DNA of 64,000 nt from Epiperipatus broadwayi (taxonomy: Eukaryota; Onychophora; Udeonychophora; Euonychophora; Peripatidae), in NCBI GenBank assembly GCA_028023455.1, contig JAQFVV010000151.1, forward strand, positions 155,001-219,000, in the 5' to 3' direction. The notes below the pieces were generated by a model that was not told the DNA's origin, did not search any database, and worked only from the letters and a program-made list of their open reading frames with translations. Numbering within the stretch: position 1 is the first letter of the stretch; every line of letters begins with the position of its first letter. Shown here one piece after another: positions 45,301-57,229 of this stretch. The translations under genes and the position numbers were made by a program.

Positions 45301-47116
45301 TCCAATCTGGGATAAAGCCACGTCAATACCTCAAACGTATACATTAAAATAGAAAAACATACTAATCTTGTTATAATCAAAATTTAAAGTAATAACCCAT
45401 TCCAATAAACACATTTCACACTATACACTCCCATGCACCTTTCTCAATATTACTAAGGTAAAGTAACAAATTCATACGATAACTGAAGGCATATTTTGGC
45501 CTGCTAAGTTAATCTTAAATCTAAACAATCTAAATATTTCCAACTTTCAACTCATAAGTTTAACAACTAATGACATAATGCATTAACTAAATGGATTACA
45601 AAACAAATAATCATTAATAATAAAAATTATACTTATAGTCTATAGCATAGTCATCTTGAATTCCATGCTGATCCTCATAGATACAGTAATCCTGCGACTA
45701 ACTCAGTGTGCACACATTAAATCCAACAAGTTCATCCATGGCAGGTTTTTTAATTAATTTTATGAAATAATCCCCTAGGTTCCAATGTAATATTCAGTTC
45801 AGAAAACACACAGTTACTAATCCAAATTGTTTCATCTAAGAGATTTGCTCTATCCCATTATAACTATCACACTTATTCAAATGAGATAGTAATTTCCTCC
45901 ATCATCTATTTTGTTCCTTTTAGACATTTGCTATTTCTTCAGATAGGATTTTATTTCCTATTTTCATGTAATTTAAACAAGTTTATCACAATTTAGAGAT
46001 ATAGCAATTGAGTTTTTTTGTTTACTCACGATTGTCTATTCCGGCCAGGTTACTAAGTGTCACTTATTATTTGAAGGAAAATTCGAGCAATATATCCCTT
46101 AAATCTTTTTTTTTTTGTATCAACAATATCTCCTTTTGGTATCACATATTAAATTTCAATTACATCCTCAATACTTCATTGACAACTTTTGTTTCGTATG
46201 GTACTAGTGATAGAACTAATATTTCAGGTCGGATTTAACATATACACTTTATATTACAACTTCAGTTCCGCTTTTTTCTTGAATAAGTTTTTCTTTTCTT
46301 TTTTTTATAACACCAACAGTCATATTTATCAAACATCATAATTAATTGATGGAAGGAAATGATAATATAATTTATGATTTCCATATTTTCCTCAAAGTAA
46401 CTTTTAGTCTTCAGCAAATACCGTACTACGTTCCGATCTATTGTGACAATATCGGTCATTTTGAAGAATCACGATGATTAATTTTGTGAAGAACGAATAT
46501 ATATAAAGAGTTTAAGCACGCTTTATATTTTAATAATAATATACCATTTGACTTAATATTTTAGGTCAGAGATTGGAGTCGGTATCAACAATAATACTTC
46601 TATATTATTTAAATTGGAAATTTTAGACCCTTATACAAGCACACCCAAGAGAAAATGAAGAAGCTCCTTCCTAGAAAATGTCTGAGTTTTATTATCTTGA
46701 CCTGTCCATCAATCTCTGATCCATGCCTTCTGTCAATTAAATCTTTATATCCTAATTTTAATTGGTTATTTCCTATTGTTTTAAAATTAAGTGTCTACAT
46801 TCAAACAGACATCACGTGGTTCTTATGGAATGTTTTCCTGCTCGGAATGAAAATCGCTTGAAAGAGCTAAATAATTTTTTTTTTAATAATGATAAGAAAA
46901 TGCATAGCAGACTAACTTCGAACTCAAGATTTTGCATGAGGACTTTCTGCTATATATTCGAAATTTAAATAAAATTATTGCTCTTTTATCAGGCTTTTGA
47001 ACAATATATCTCACATGCCTCATTAAGATCGATGGTTATTTTTATAAATAAAATTTTTCATACATTCCCAATGTGCACACTCACACACAAGCGATTCTAC
47101 TTAATAAATTCTAACA
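42355..47116. other. Non-coding stretch, no gene supported
   Basis: I looked for an LTR next to the gag remnant and did not find one. Open frames at 43033-43215, 46008-46238, 46262-46459 and 46655-46968 show no domain. The minus frame ending at 46459 starts MTDIVTIDRNVVRYLLKTK and could conceivably be a first exon, but nothing joins it. Confidence 0.5.
44602..44831. repeat. ~115-bp tandem duplication
   Basis: 44602-44718 and 44719-44831 share GCGCTACAAGTAA.TAATGAG, GACCTTACAATCAGTATAAA and CATCCGTAAGAAAAAGAACA. There are a few substitutions and a 4-5 bp deletion. Confidence 0.92.
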
Positions 47117-47238
47117 ATTTTTTCATATGTCATAGCATCGGCCGGGATGCGAACCCACAACCGTCTGCAACCAACTACTTGCTTGCAAGGCGGCTGCGAT
47201 GACCTCTCGGCTAACAACGCTTGACATAAATTCTAACA
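47106..47238 (-). mobile_element. tRNA-derived SINE with 11-bp target-site duplication
   Basis: AAATTCTAACA lies at 47106-47116 and 47228-47238. The minus-strand body carries an A-box TAGCCGAGAGG and a B-box GGTTCGCATCC inside GTTGTTAGCCGAGAGGTCAT... and GGGTTCGCATCCCGGCCG. These are internal RNA polymerase III promoter elements. It is related to 51479-51585 and 63827-63912. Confidence 0.88.
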
Positions 47239-47639
47239 TTTTTGGTTTAACCCTCAATTTAACATGCAAATTTCTCTCTATTGATATTTTACAGCTAAGC
47301 CTTACTTCCCACACAGATCCATTTCCTCCCTAACTTAACTTTTTTACTAATTAACGATTCTATCGATCCTGTAAAATATTTATCTTTTCTCTTATCTATT
47401 CTACTCATTAACAACTACCCCTTAAATATACTCAATAAATAATTACACATTCATTTGACTGCTTAAGACACTTTATATTCCTTTTACAATTATTTTAATG
47501 AATAAGCTATTTTCATTTCGAGCATTTATGAGTGAGATTGCATTACATATTAAATAATTGTTAAAGTTTATCCAGACTTTAATGTTTACTTAAAATTTTA
47601 GCATTAAGGCTTTTGCAATGCTATTAATGGTAGATATGA

Positions 47640-47960
47640 ATTTGGTTCAGTCCCGTATAAGCTATTTAAGTTAGATAGCTGGAGTGCTGGGTTTTGAGTT
47701 GATATTTTTGATCTAGTGTCTCGATATTCTAGCTCCTCACTGACGCGAGCCATAAGCTTGAAATCAATTGGTCTGGGGATACGAATATTCTGGATAGAGA
47801 TTTTAAATATTTTCTCTTACTGCACTTATCAATTAAAAGCTTGTTTGAGCTATTGGTACACTCTATATTGCATTTTTCTAAATACAAGCTCAGAAAAGCA
47901 ATGTCATGCTATATATGACTTGCTTTATTGATTATTAAAATTACTATTACCTAAACATTT
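47640..47960 (+). repeat. Dispersed diverged relative of the satellite monomer
   Basis: Homology to the array monomer is colinear: GGTTCAG/GTTCAGG, TTGAGTTG, GATCTAGTGTC/GATCTAATGTC, CTCCTCACTGA, GGTCTGGGGAT, AAGCTTGTTTGAGCTATT/AAGCTTGTTTAGAGTTATT, GTACACTCT/GCACACTCT and ATGACTTG. A single copy, so satellite-type units also exist alone. Confidence 0.82.
47723..47789 (+). ncRNA. Diverged hammerhead motif with rebuilt stem I
   Basis: Stem I: TCCTCA/TGGGGA plus a new outer helix GATATTC (47723-47729) with GAATATT (47783-47789). Stem II GAGC-CATAA-GCTT, then GAAA, then TCAATTGG and TC. The first core box is CTGACGC (A9 to C), probably inactivating. The stem III region ATCAATTGGT is self-complementary with a G-U pair. 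Predicted cleavage site is after 47773. Confidence 0.75.
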
Positions 47961-48241
47961 TTATCATCAGGAATTTAACGTATTGCATGAGGAAATTTTT
48001 TAGCTAAACTACTAATAGCGATATAAGTTTCAAACATAGTAAACTTTGGTGAAAACCAATAGTTACAATATATATATATATATGCATCTATTTGTGTGCC
48101 AATAAGAAATCAATAATTTAACAAGGATAATAATAATATTAATGATTTGCCAAATGGAATAATTTTGAATTTGATAAATAATCATTTTGCAAAAGAGTAA
48201 AATAATACTTGTTACTCAACATTATCTATAATTCAAATCTT

Positions 48242-48525
48242 AATCATCATCATCATCAACTATTATCAATCCACTGCAGGATGAAGGTCTCTCCAAGTTC
48301 AATCCATCGTCTCTGATCTTTAGCTTCTCTTCTCCACATCTCCCCTACACACTTTCTTTTTCACCCTTTCATCTCACATGTGGTCTCTTTCTGGATCTTT
48401 TACAATCTCTTGGAATCCAATTTAAGATTTCAATTGTCCATCTATTATCATCTCTTCTAGTAATATGTCCAGACCAAGTCCATTTCAGTCTTAATTTTTT
48501 TAATGAGGTCAATAACATCTAATTA
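48242..48525 (-). mobile_element. LINE 3' fragment (RTE-like), copy in duplication C
   Basis: Same fragment as 34365-34640, ending in (ATG)n. It has more substitutions and a frame break near 48355. Confidence 0.8.
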
Positions 48526-49792
48526 TAAACCATTTTATATACTTCAGATGCTCTTGGGAATATTGTCATTTCATGGATTTTCTTTGTAGATCTGAGAATT
48601 AAATAGAAATAACTTAAAAGACTGTGGAACTCTTTGTGTATAAAAATGGATTAGTGTTCAAACAATGTTGTATGATTTATTTATATAACTTATTTGTATT
48701 TTTATTACTATTGTTTTAAAAGATCATTTAATGTATATAGGTCTGTATGTAACATATAGATATATAATTAACAAAAAGAAAATTTCTATAACTAACACTA
48801 AATTTATATATAAACAATTATAATAAATTTTATTTAATAATTTTTGTTTGTTTATAAATGATCAAAAAGCAGCGTTTTCTTTTTATATGTTTTATATTTT
48901 ATAATACGTTGATTTAAATTATTAAAGCATATTAATTAATGTCTTATTATTTATTTGTAAATAAAATTAGAATGTATTATTAAACTTGAGTTAATAATTT
49001 TATTTGATTTGGTAAATATATAATATAATAATTTATGGTCTTTATACAGTCATAAACATCTTCCAATGTGTAAGCTTGTGGTTAGGACCTGTAGAGGTCC
49101 CTATCTTCGCATTTTCAGTAAATATTAACAAAATAATATAAATTTATCTCTGTTAAAATTCAATAACTATTAAAAATGAATCTAATATTTTCAAAAATAT
49201 CAATTGGTATATTCAACATAAAAGATAGTCAATAAATTATTAACATAGATTTTTATATAATCATGAAGCTTGAATAATTTTCATTCCTTAATATTTTATA
49301 AATTTTAGTACATAATACTAAACAGTTATTTTATGAAAGAATACCAGTATATAGACTATTATTTAATACATCTGTTATAAATTTTCAAATACATTATTTA
49401 TATTTTGTATTAAAATTTTGTCATCCAATTGGATTGATATTTATTTAATATATAAATATCATTAAATTTTAACTGTATTCAATATAGATTTTGGATTACA
49501 TTATTAGTAGAGTTTAAATAAAATCATTACTTAAATTCAATTACAGATTTAGCTTGTTCAATTTATGTATTGTTACAGATTTGGTGCTATTCAGTTTATA
49601 CTATTTCAAATTTTAGCTTTGCCCAATTCATAGGATATATAAAAGTAAACATTCCCATTTGATTATTTTATTCTGTTAAAGAATTTGGTGTATAAAGCGT
49701 GGACATATAAGAATAAAAGTTTTTTTGGTCTCATTCTTGTATCCTTATAGTAATAGTAAATAATGAACTTTTTAAATATCTAATTAAAACAG

Positions 49793-49920
49793 AAGTAACT
49801 ACCTTCCACTGAGTTATGTGATGGCAAAAAAACAATGAAACACAGGATATAACCATAACTGCATGGTTGCCATTCCGTCATTGTTTTAGATATCACATAA
49901 CTCAATGGAAGGTAGTTAAT
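49793..49920. mobile_element. Palindromic MITE-like element, copy 3
   Basis: AAGTAACTACCTTCCACTGA pairs with CAATGGAAGGTAGTTA at the right end. Centre TAACCATAACTGCATGGTTG as in copy 2. Confidence 0.82.
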
Positions 49921-50217
49921 AACATTTCAATAACAGATTTACAGATGTGTGTACACACTGTATATTTAACATGAGTTAAAAATTTTAAATTTCCATTTAA
50001 TTTTTTTTCTGTAATAGATATTTTTTATTTGACTTACAAATAATTGAAATTACAAATATGGGGTATTATGGATACTCAAATTATTAAGGACATTTTCATA
50101 TACATTAAAAATAAGAACAGGGGTTTTAAAATGTATCTAATAAAATATATGGGGTTTGGTTGCTTTGTGATAAACCAGTTGGCTATTGTTTTGTTAATTT
50201 ATTTATTAACTGACTGG

Positions 50218-50587
50218 TCTCTCTTGTTAAAATTCAGCACTCAATTCGCATGTACTAAGGTTTTAGCCTTATATAAGAATTAATATTTACAACTTTAAAT
50301 TGATTCAAAATATTTCTAAATTTAATATCTGAATATTGACTTGTTGTAAATCGAAAGATTTCGCGAACATTAATGTTTAACTGATTAATCAGTGAAGAAT
50401 TTATTAGCTTCATGCTCCTAAATCAATATGCTTTAGATTTGCCTATATAATTAAGAAAATAGGTTCAGAGATAAGAGGGTTCCTCTTATCTTTATAAAGT
50501 CGAATCTTGCGTTATGATTTGTAGAGGTCTCTTGTTAAAATTAAGCACTCAAGGCGTATGTACTAAGGTTTTAGCCTTATATAAGTA
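50218..50587. mobile_element. Insertion bounded by ~62-bp direct repeats (TRIM-like or tandem unit)
   Basis: GTCTCTCTTGTTAAAATTCA...GTACTAAGGTTTTAGCCTTA (50218-50280) recurs as GTCTCTTGTTAAAATTAAGC...GTACTAAGGTTTTAGCCTTA (about 50525-50587). The copy-B sequence at 36700-36730 lacks it. The interior (~245 bp) has no ORF. It could be a terminal-repeat miniature retroelement or a 1.2-unit tandem repeat. No target-site duplication seen. Confidence 0.65.
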
Positions 50588-50989
50588 CTCTGTTGTGTTT
50601 GTGATTGCATTTTGTTTGGCAATTTATATATATAATTTTATTAAAGATTATGGCTAGCAGTCATTAATTTACACTCCAGTTAACACCAATTTTTGATAAT
50701 ATTAAAAGGCTATTTCAAATGAATCTTGATTTCATGTGGGAATTTCTGAATTCCCTTCTGATTTCAGCTCTGTTTAAGAGTTAGGCTGTAGATTATTATT
50801 TCCACCATCAATGTTTTTAAATATATATATTTTTAACAATTATATTTTGTAATTGACCAAACTTATCATTTCAAAATAAGGCCGCAACTATTCCTGTTTA
50901 CTTCTAACAAGAAGTAAAAATTCGATCTATGCCTTTGTGAACAAACATTTTAAAATGTAAATAGCTATCAGTTCTTATACAAATATTAA

Positions 50990-51075
50990 TGTCAAGCGTT
51001 GGTGGCCTAGAGGTTAGCATAGCTGCTTTCCAAATAGTTGTCCCGTGCTCGCTTCTCGGCTGGCGCTTTGAGATA
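50990..51075 (+). mobile_element. tRNA-derived SINE
   Basis: GTCAAGCGTTGGTGGCCTAG (A-box TGGCCTAGAGG) and a degraded B-box (GCTTCTCGGC) followed by TGGCGCTTTGAGA. Same family as 51479-51585, more diverged. Confidence 0.75.
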
Positions 51076-51464
51076 TGAAATATATATATATTAAATGTGA
51101 CAATCATTTTAATTAACAACTTTGAATAATCCCAAAACTCGCTATAACACCGTTTTAGTTTTACTTACAATATCAGAGCGCTATAAATAATTAAATAAAT
51201 GATAAATGGAAATTAATTTAATGTAAATAAATTCTTAAGACATATGTCTGGGCCACATACTTTTATATGATATAACGTAATATTTATTTACTTTATCTAC
51301 ATTTTATTCGATCTTATATTATTATAATATCGAAACTTTTGTATTTCCTAATTTAAAACTTCTGCATATTTTTAAACTATTTAATTTCAAATTGACGTCA
51401 CTGTTGTGGATCAATTCACAATCATAATGTAAAGCTTTTATACAAAATCACTTAAGTCTTAAGT

Positions 51465-51599
51465 AAAGAAATATATCCCCTGTCTTGCATTGGTGGTCGA
51501 GAGGTCAGCGCGACTGCCTTGCATTTGCAGGCAGTTGCTCGGGTTGCGGGTTCGCGTCCCGGCCGTTGCTATGACACTTAAAAAAAAAGAAATATATCC
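51465..51599 (+). mobile_element. tRNA-derived SINE with 14-bp target-site duplication
   Basis: AAAGAAATATATCC occurs at 51465-51478 and 51586-51599. The body (51479-51585) has A-box TGGTCGAGAGG and B-box GGTTCGCGTCC and ends in an A-rich tail. It is short (~107 bp), essentially a tRNA-related head plus tail. The insertion looks young. Confidence 0.92.
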
Positions 51600-54500
51600 T
51601 GTTTGATGTGAAGTTGCGTCTGCTGGTAAGCAAGTTTTGATAGCTATCCTTATATGAAGACATTAAAAATTAATGTTCGAGACTTTCCAATAATTTTATT
51701 TATCATATAAAATTGTTTAGTTTTTTCATTTTGACTTCATCTAAACAGCATATTAATTATAAAACTATTTTATTATAAGAGGAGCAGAGGTAAATCAAGG
51801 AAATAACTAGTTTTCATTAAGTACAATCCCCTCTCTCGATTCGAATTCTTTCTTTTAATTAGTTTTATTTTTTTGAAGTTAGTTAATTTGTTTAATGGCC
51901 ACATTGCATGAAGTATCTACTGACCAATAATATGCTCTTGTGTCAGGATGAAGTTTAACAAAACTGTAAAAAAATTATGAAATTTTGGAAAGAAAAACCA
52001 AAAAACATCATATGCTCCTTAGCCAATGTAATGCTTTACAAATGCAAACTCTATTTTTCTTTCATTACTGCCATCTAGTGTAAGTTTGAGTAATCAATAG
52101 ATAGTAAAAGTTAATGCTTTTTAAATCCATATTCATTTGATACAGAACTGAATTTCTCAATATTAAATGAGAGTACCATTCAAGTAATAAGATTTTAAAA
52201 AAATTAAAATTATGGGACAGCTATAGCAGACATATGTTATGTTTATGATTTATGAGTTAAATTCGAGAATAAAGTTGAAAGTGTTTAATGGTCCAATCAT
52301 AATTAAATCCTAAATTTGAATCCCAAAAGAAACATGATTTTTTTTTTTTAAAATTTTAGGCATGTTTAGGGTCTTTTGTCTAGTTTTATAAATTGAGTTT
52401 ATGTCCAAGTTTCAAATTTTAATTTTTTTCAAATTCAAAATAAACTTTCAAATTCTAATCACACTAAGGATATTTTTTCAAGTGGCAAACTCGTGACTAA
52501 TTGAGCTAATCATCCAATATTGATTGATAAATAAAGATGTTTAGCTGTTTTTAGCAAGAGGATTATGGAAATATACTCAAAATGTTCACTAACCTCACCT
52601 AAATGATAGTCCTTCTATTTTGTTTTTCCACACTGGTTTTATATGAATCGTGGTGTATTTAATCTTCAATAGAAAGATTAGAGAGAGACATGAGATAAGA
52701 AAGATGTCAAATCATCTAATAAATCCACTATGTATAATTGAGAAGTAAATACGAAAGTGTGCTCAATTTATGTGAGGAACTCAATTTTTGGCATATAACA
52801 AATGATAATGATGGTCAATATATACACATATAAATGCACACCATTTTCTCTGAATTCACTATTGATAGATACAGCAAATCATAAATAAATAAACAGTCAT
52901 CCATATCAATGAGTAAAAAAAAGTCTTTTCAACCCTATATGCTATTTTATCGTTGTGAGTGAATCTCATCAGGTGGCTGTTATCAGAATGGTTGGTATTT
53001 TCTATGTATTGATGTAAGTGTAATAACTTGATTGATATATATGCTAGTGGGTGATTTGATTAAACTCAAGAACTATTTCCACCATCTATCATTAAATGTT
53101 GAACGTCTAGAAAATTTTAAACTTTTCCAAATAACAATTGTTAGTAATAACACAAAACACGGGTTAATATATTACACAGTTTCAAGTAGTATTCTTCTCC
53201 CTCTTCTTCAGGTGTTGCTGGCTTGATCGATGACAACATTAGCACCTTTAGATTTTTGAATATCGAATTTAATGATAGATGGAAATAGTCCAACATATTA
53301 TCGCATATATTTAAGAGCGTTTTGGCATGTTAATTAGACATGTTATTTTTATATCTAAATATGGGCTTTATGATTAATATGATTCATAAGATTTAATAAT
53401 ATATATGAAATATCTTGAGAAGTATGTGGAGATTCTTCCTAAAATATGTAATATTAATGTGGATTAAGGAATTAAAGAATAAATATGTAAGAATATTTAA
53501 TTCTACCATTGTCTGTCTTATTTCCTATTATGATTTTAACAAGTTATTTATTATTTTTGTAAGTTACTACTAGATGGTAGCAAAAGATTATAAATGATAA
53601 CTTTAGGGAATGAGTTCGTGTCCTATATCATAAAAGTCATTTTGTACCTTAAATATTGGAAGGTTTTCTTTAGAAAATACAATAATTATTTTTAAATGAT
53701 TAACCTGTATTAAAAAATTGATAGGTGAATATATAGTGTTTTTATTCATGTCTTATTCTTTTTCTTTTTTTTAATTTATTAGGCAAAATTTTTTTTACAA
53801 ACTTGAAAAAGATGATTTGGAAATCCAATTACATATTTTATAACTCATCAAAAACAGACAAATTCAGTGGTGTATAAATTACAACAGGTACATATAATGA
53901 AAAGAAATTACGAATATGTAGATGTTAAAGAAATGTTATTATAACAATAATGTGTATAGATATTCTCCCCACCTTTTGCTATCGGCCAACGTCGAAAAAC
54001 AACTATTTTCCAAATGGAAGTTCAGCAAGTGACTAACATGAACACACGGTAGTTCTGATTTACGCAGACGTGCCTACATCCTCTTGCAAACAAATATTCC
54101 CAGCTTATACTAACAGCGTTCACGTTGATGCTGTTATACTAACAGCATTCACTTTGACGCTGTTAAACAAGCTAAAGGAAGTAGTTTAGTTGCTTACATT
54201 AGATTGAGCCAGTTGATTTTCTGCCTACTTATTCTCAGCCGCGAACACACTCCTTTACCACTTCCCAGACTTAGTGCACTTTAAGCTTTCCTTCTTTTTC
54301 TATCGGCCAACATTGGAAACCGACTACCTGAATGCGCGGTAGTTCGCAGACATGCCTACATACTCTTGCAAACTTGTAGATCTTTAATAATGACTGCAAG
54401 AAAGTAGTTGAAATGTTGTAAACGTGTATTGGAATATATGTGGGTTTATGTAAATAAAAAGTTTTAAATAGAAAAATGAAGAAACCAGTTTTATTGAATT

Positions 54501-54850
54501 TTTTTATATATGAAAGATTATTTGATACCATATTTTTAAAGAGAAAAGGAGTTTATTGTTATTAATTTCTTACTAATAATAATAATAGTGGTTTTAAAAA
54601 TTAATTATAGTGATAGTCTATTTTAAAATATTCAATTTATTTTTAATTGACCTCTGTAATATTGTAAGTCATTTCAGTTATGGAGTTGATTATAATAAAT
54701 ATGTTTTTGTAGTGATTAATACTTGTGTATATTTGATAAATATATAACATGAATATGTTAGTGCAGTTAAGAAACACTCATCACCATCAATATTATATCT
54801 CCATGCTATAACATGAGAGAACTACTCAGATGTGACACTTTCCAACAATA
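51600..54850. other. Non-coding AT-rich stretch
   Basis: No gene. 52063-52105 (ACTGCCATCTAGTG, GAGTAATCAATAGATAG) is a fragment of the hammerhead-family tail. 54115-54165 contains a short direct repeat (TACTAACAGC.TTCAC.TTGA.GCTGTTA). A repeated phrase (TATCGGCCAAC, GTAGTTC.GA, GACATGCCTACAT.CTCTTGC) links 53983-54090 and 54300-54370 as an imperfect direct repeat. Confidence 0.55.
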
Positions 54851-55650
54851 TCAGATCAGATAAGCCATTGAGATCTTTAAAAGGCCAGATTGTAAAATTG
54901 TATCAACAAACACGATGACACGTGCAAACTACCTTCTATTTGGAAGAATTTTTTAAAAACTCATCAATGTAAATAATTTCTGATATTTATTATTTCTATT
55001 AATAGAACATTCATTATCACACATAAATGTTTACAATGTCTCCATAACTATCAGATCAGATAAGCCATTGAGATCTTTAAAAGGTCAGATTGTAAAATTG
55101 TATCAACAAACACGATGACACATGCAAACTACCTTCTATTTGGAAGAATTTTTTAAAAACTCATCAATGTAAATAATTTCTGATATTTATTATTTCTATT
55201 AATAGAACATTCATTATCACACATAAATGTTTACAATGCCTCCATAACTATCAGATCAGATAAGCCATTGATATCTTTAAAAGGCCAGATTGTAAAATTG
55301 TATCAACAAACACGATGACACATGCAAACTACCTTCTATTTGAAAGAATTTTTTAAAAACTCATCAATGTAAATAATTTCTGATATTTATTATTTCTATT
55401 AATAGAACATTCATTATCACACATAAATGTTTACAATGTCTCCATAACTATCAGATCAGATAAGCCATTGAGATCTTTAAAAGGCCAGATTGTAAAATTG
55501 TATCAACAAACATGATGACACATGCAAACTACCTTCTATTTGGAAGAATTTTTTAAAAACTCATCAATGTAAATAATTTCTGATATTTATTATTTCTATT
55601 AATAGAACATTCATTATCACACATAAATGTTTACAATGTCTCCATAACTA
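54851..55650. repeat. Tandem array, 4 copies of a 200-bp unit
   Basis: TCAGATCAGATAAGCCATTG starts at 54851, 55051, 55251 and 55451, an exact 200-bp period with 1-3 substitutions per copy. No ribozyme core, ORF or RNA gene was found in the unit. The constant length and near-identity suggest recent amplification. Confidence 0.97.
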
Positions 55651-56070
55651 TTTTCATAATATTTATTACCCAATTGATGACCAGTGTTACCTGGCCAAAG
55701 CATTGGTGTATATATTTTTTACTACAATTAATTATACATGGATGTAACCAGATAACACTTTATTTATATCTATAGCCCATGAAAATCTTCATTTTAATAT
55801 TAAAAACACACAGAAATATATAGGAAAATAAAACTGACCAAACTCTATTTACCCATAAAATAAACAACTTCACCACATTATTTTTAACAAGCTAATAAAT
55901 TGATCTCAGTCATAAATTATTATTTTCACCATGAATGAAATACCTTTAAATATATATTTTAGATAAATATATTTTTAATTGACCCAACATATAAGAATAT
56001 GAATATTCATAAAGGAGTAATATAATTTTCTACTTCTTCCTTTTCCTATGTATTGATTTCTACTTTAACA
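55651..56070. other. Non-coding AT-rich stretch
   Basis: Nothing recognised. Confidence 0.5.
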
Positions 56071-56248
56071 TATACCACTTACACCTTTCTTAAACACTTT
56101 ATCAATACTTTTATTTATATCAAATTAACAGTTTCGACTGCTGTGCAGTCATCATCAGAGCTCTTGATAACTGCAGGACACTCGAAACTGTTAGTTTGAT
56201 ATAAATAAAAGTATTGATAAAGTGTTTAAGAAAGGTGTAAATGGTATA
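56071..56248. mobile_element. Foldback element with 67-bp arms and a core hairpin
   Basis: 56071-56137 (TATACCACTTACACCTTTCT...AGTTTCGA) is the near-perfect complement of 56182-56248. On the minus strand the interior reads CTGATGATGACTGC, ACA, GCAGTCGAAAC, a small perfect hairpin between a CTGATGA box and a GAAAC box. The element at 59042-59228 has the same plan. Confidence 0.88.
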
Positions 56249-56369
56249 ATATTCATAAAGACCAATATTTTCATAATTCTAAGAAAAGGTAAAATTCTAT
56301 TCTATGTTTTTTATGATCAAGCACTACATAATTTATATGGTTTGTTATACTTGTGCAAATATTATATAT

Positions 56370-56460
56370 AGAGCTCGTAAAATAAGCTCTTAACAAACTG
56401 AGAATATCCTCAATATTAAATTAGGTCATGTGTCATCTGACTTGATTTTTTTTGTAATTG
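56370..56460 (+). repeat. Satellite-related fragment, no ribozyme
   Basis: Starts GAGCTCGTAAAATAAGCTCT (as at 24204) and contains GGTCATGTGTCATCTGACTTG (as in the satellite). The hammerhead segment between them is deleted. Confidence 0.7.
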
Positions 56461-57229
56461 TGCAAATATTAAATATCCAAAATTATTTTGATTTCCAGCA
56501 TTGAATAATTCCAAAACTCACTCAACAACCTGTGATCAAAATAATTAAATAAATGAAAAGTAGATATTAATTCAGTGCTATAAATATATCCATAATACAC
56601 ATTTAGTTGGCTAGTTTACATAGACATAAAAAACTAGTCAAGGTTTATTGCCCCAAGAGTCATTTGATTATTGGATATCTTAATTAAATAAATAAGAACA
56701 ATTTCATTAATATGTTATTCTAAATCATGCATATTAATTTTCAGTGTGGATTCTCTTAAAATTATAGATAAGCAGTAACAAAGCAGACTAAAAATTATGC
56801 TCAAATTTTTAAAAAGTAAAATAATATTTGGCCATTAATCACCATGATACAAAAACATATTAAAAACAGTGCAGAATAGTCAAAGACTTTTATCATGCTT
56901 TATTACGCTAATATACATTTTGAATAATTATAGGTGGACATTTAAAATGATATTTCCTGTTTCTATCTCTTTGACTACTACTACTTCCACTAATACTAAT
57001 GATGATGTTGATATTTATAATAGAGAAAAAGTGAAAAATTGAATTTTCTTAGTGTAAAAAAGATGAAACAGATGTTAAATTAAAAAAAGACCATATTTTA
57101 TATCCATATTATAAACTTCAAATTTTATTTACCTACACAAGTTAGAAAAAATATATTTTCTTTCACAAATTTAACTTTATAGACTGAATTAGTACTCATA
57201 ATACAAATATTAAATGCAGGTGGTTTTAA
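56461..57229. other. Non-coding AT-rich stretch
   Basis: Nothing recognised. Confidence 0.5.

Larger units (their letters stand above)
48060..50800. repeat. Segmental duplication, copy C (partner 34161-37252)
   Basis: Carries the same RTE fragment, MITE and flanking sequence in the same order as copy B. It lacks the 35640-35921 insertions and contains two short pieces absent from B, near 49060-49125 (AGGTCCCTATC) and 50218-50587. No gene. Confidence 0.88.

Noticed and set aside
46262-46459. Possible first exon MTDIVTIDRNVVRYLLKTK on the minus strand
   Set aside because: The text looks protein-like but no domain, donor or partner exon could be found. Left as part of a non-coding stretch.
47117-47227. 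tRNA gene on the minus strand
   Set aside because: A and B boxes are present but the acceptor and anticodon stems do not pair; target-site duplications show it is a SINE.
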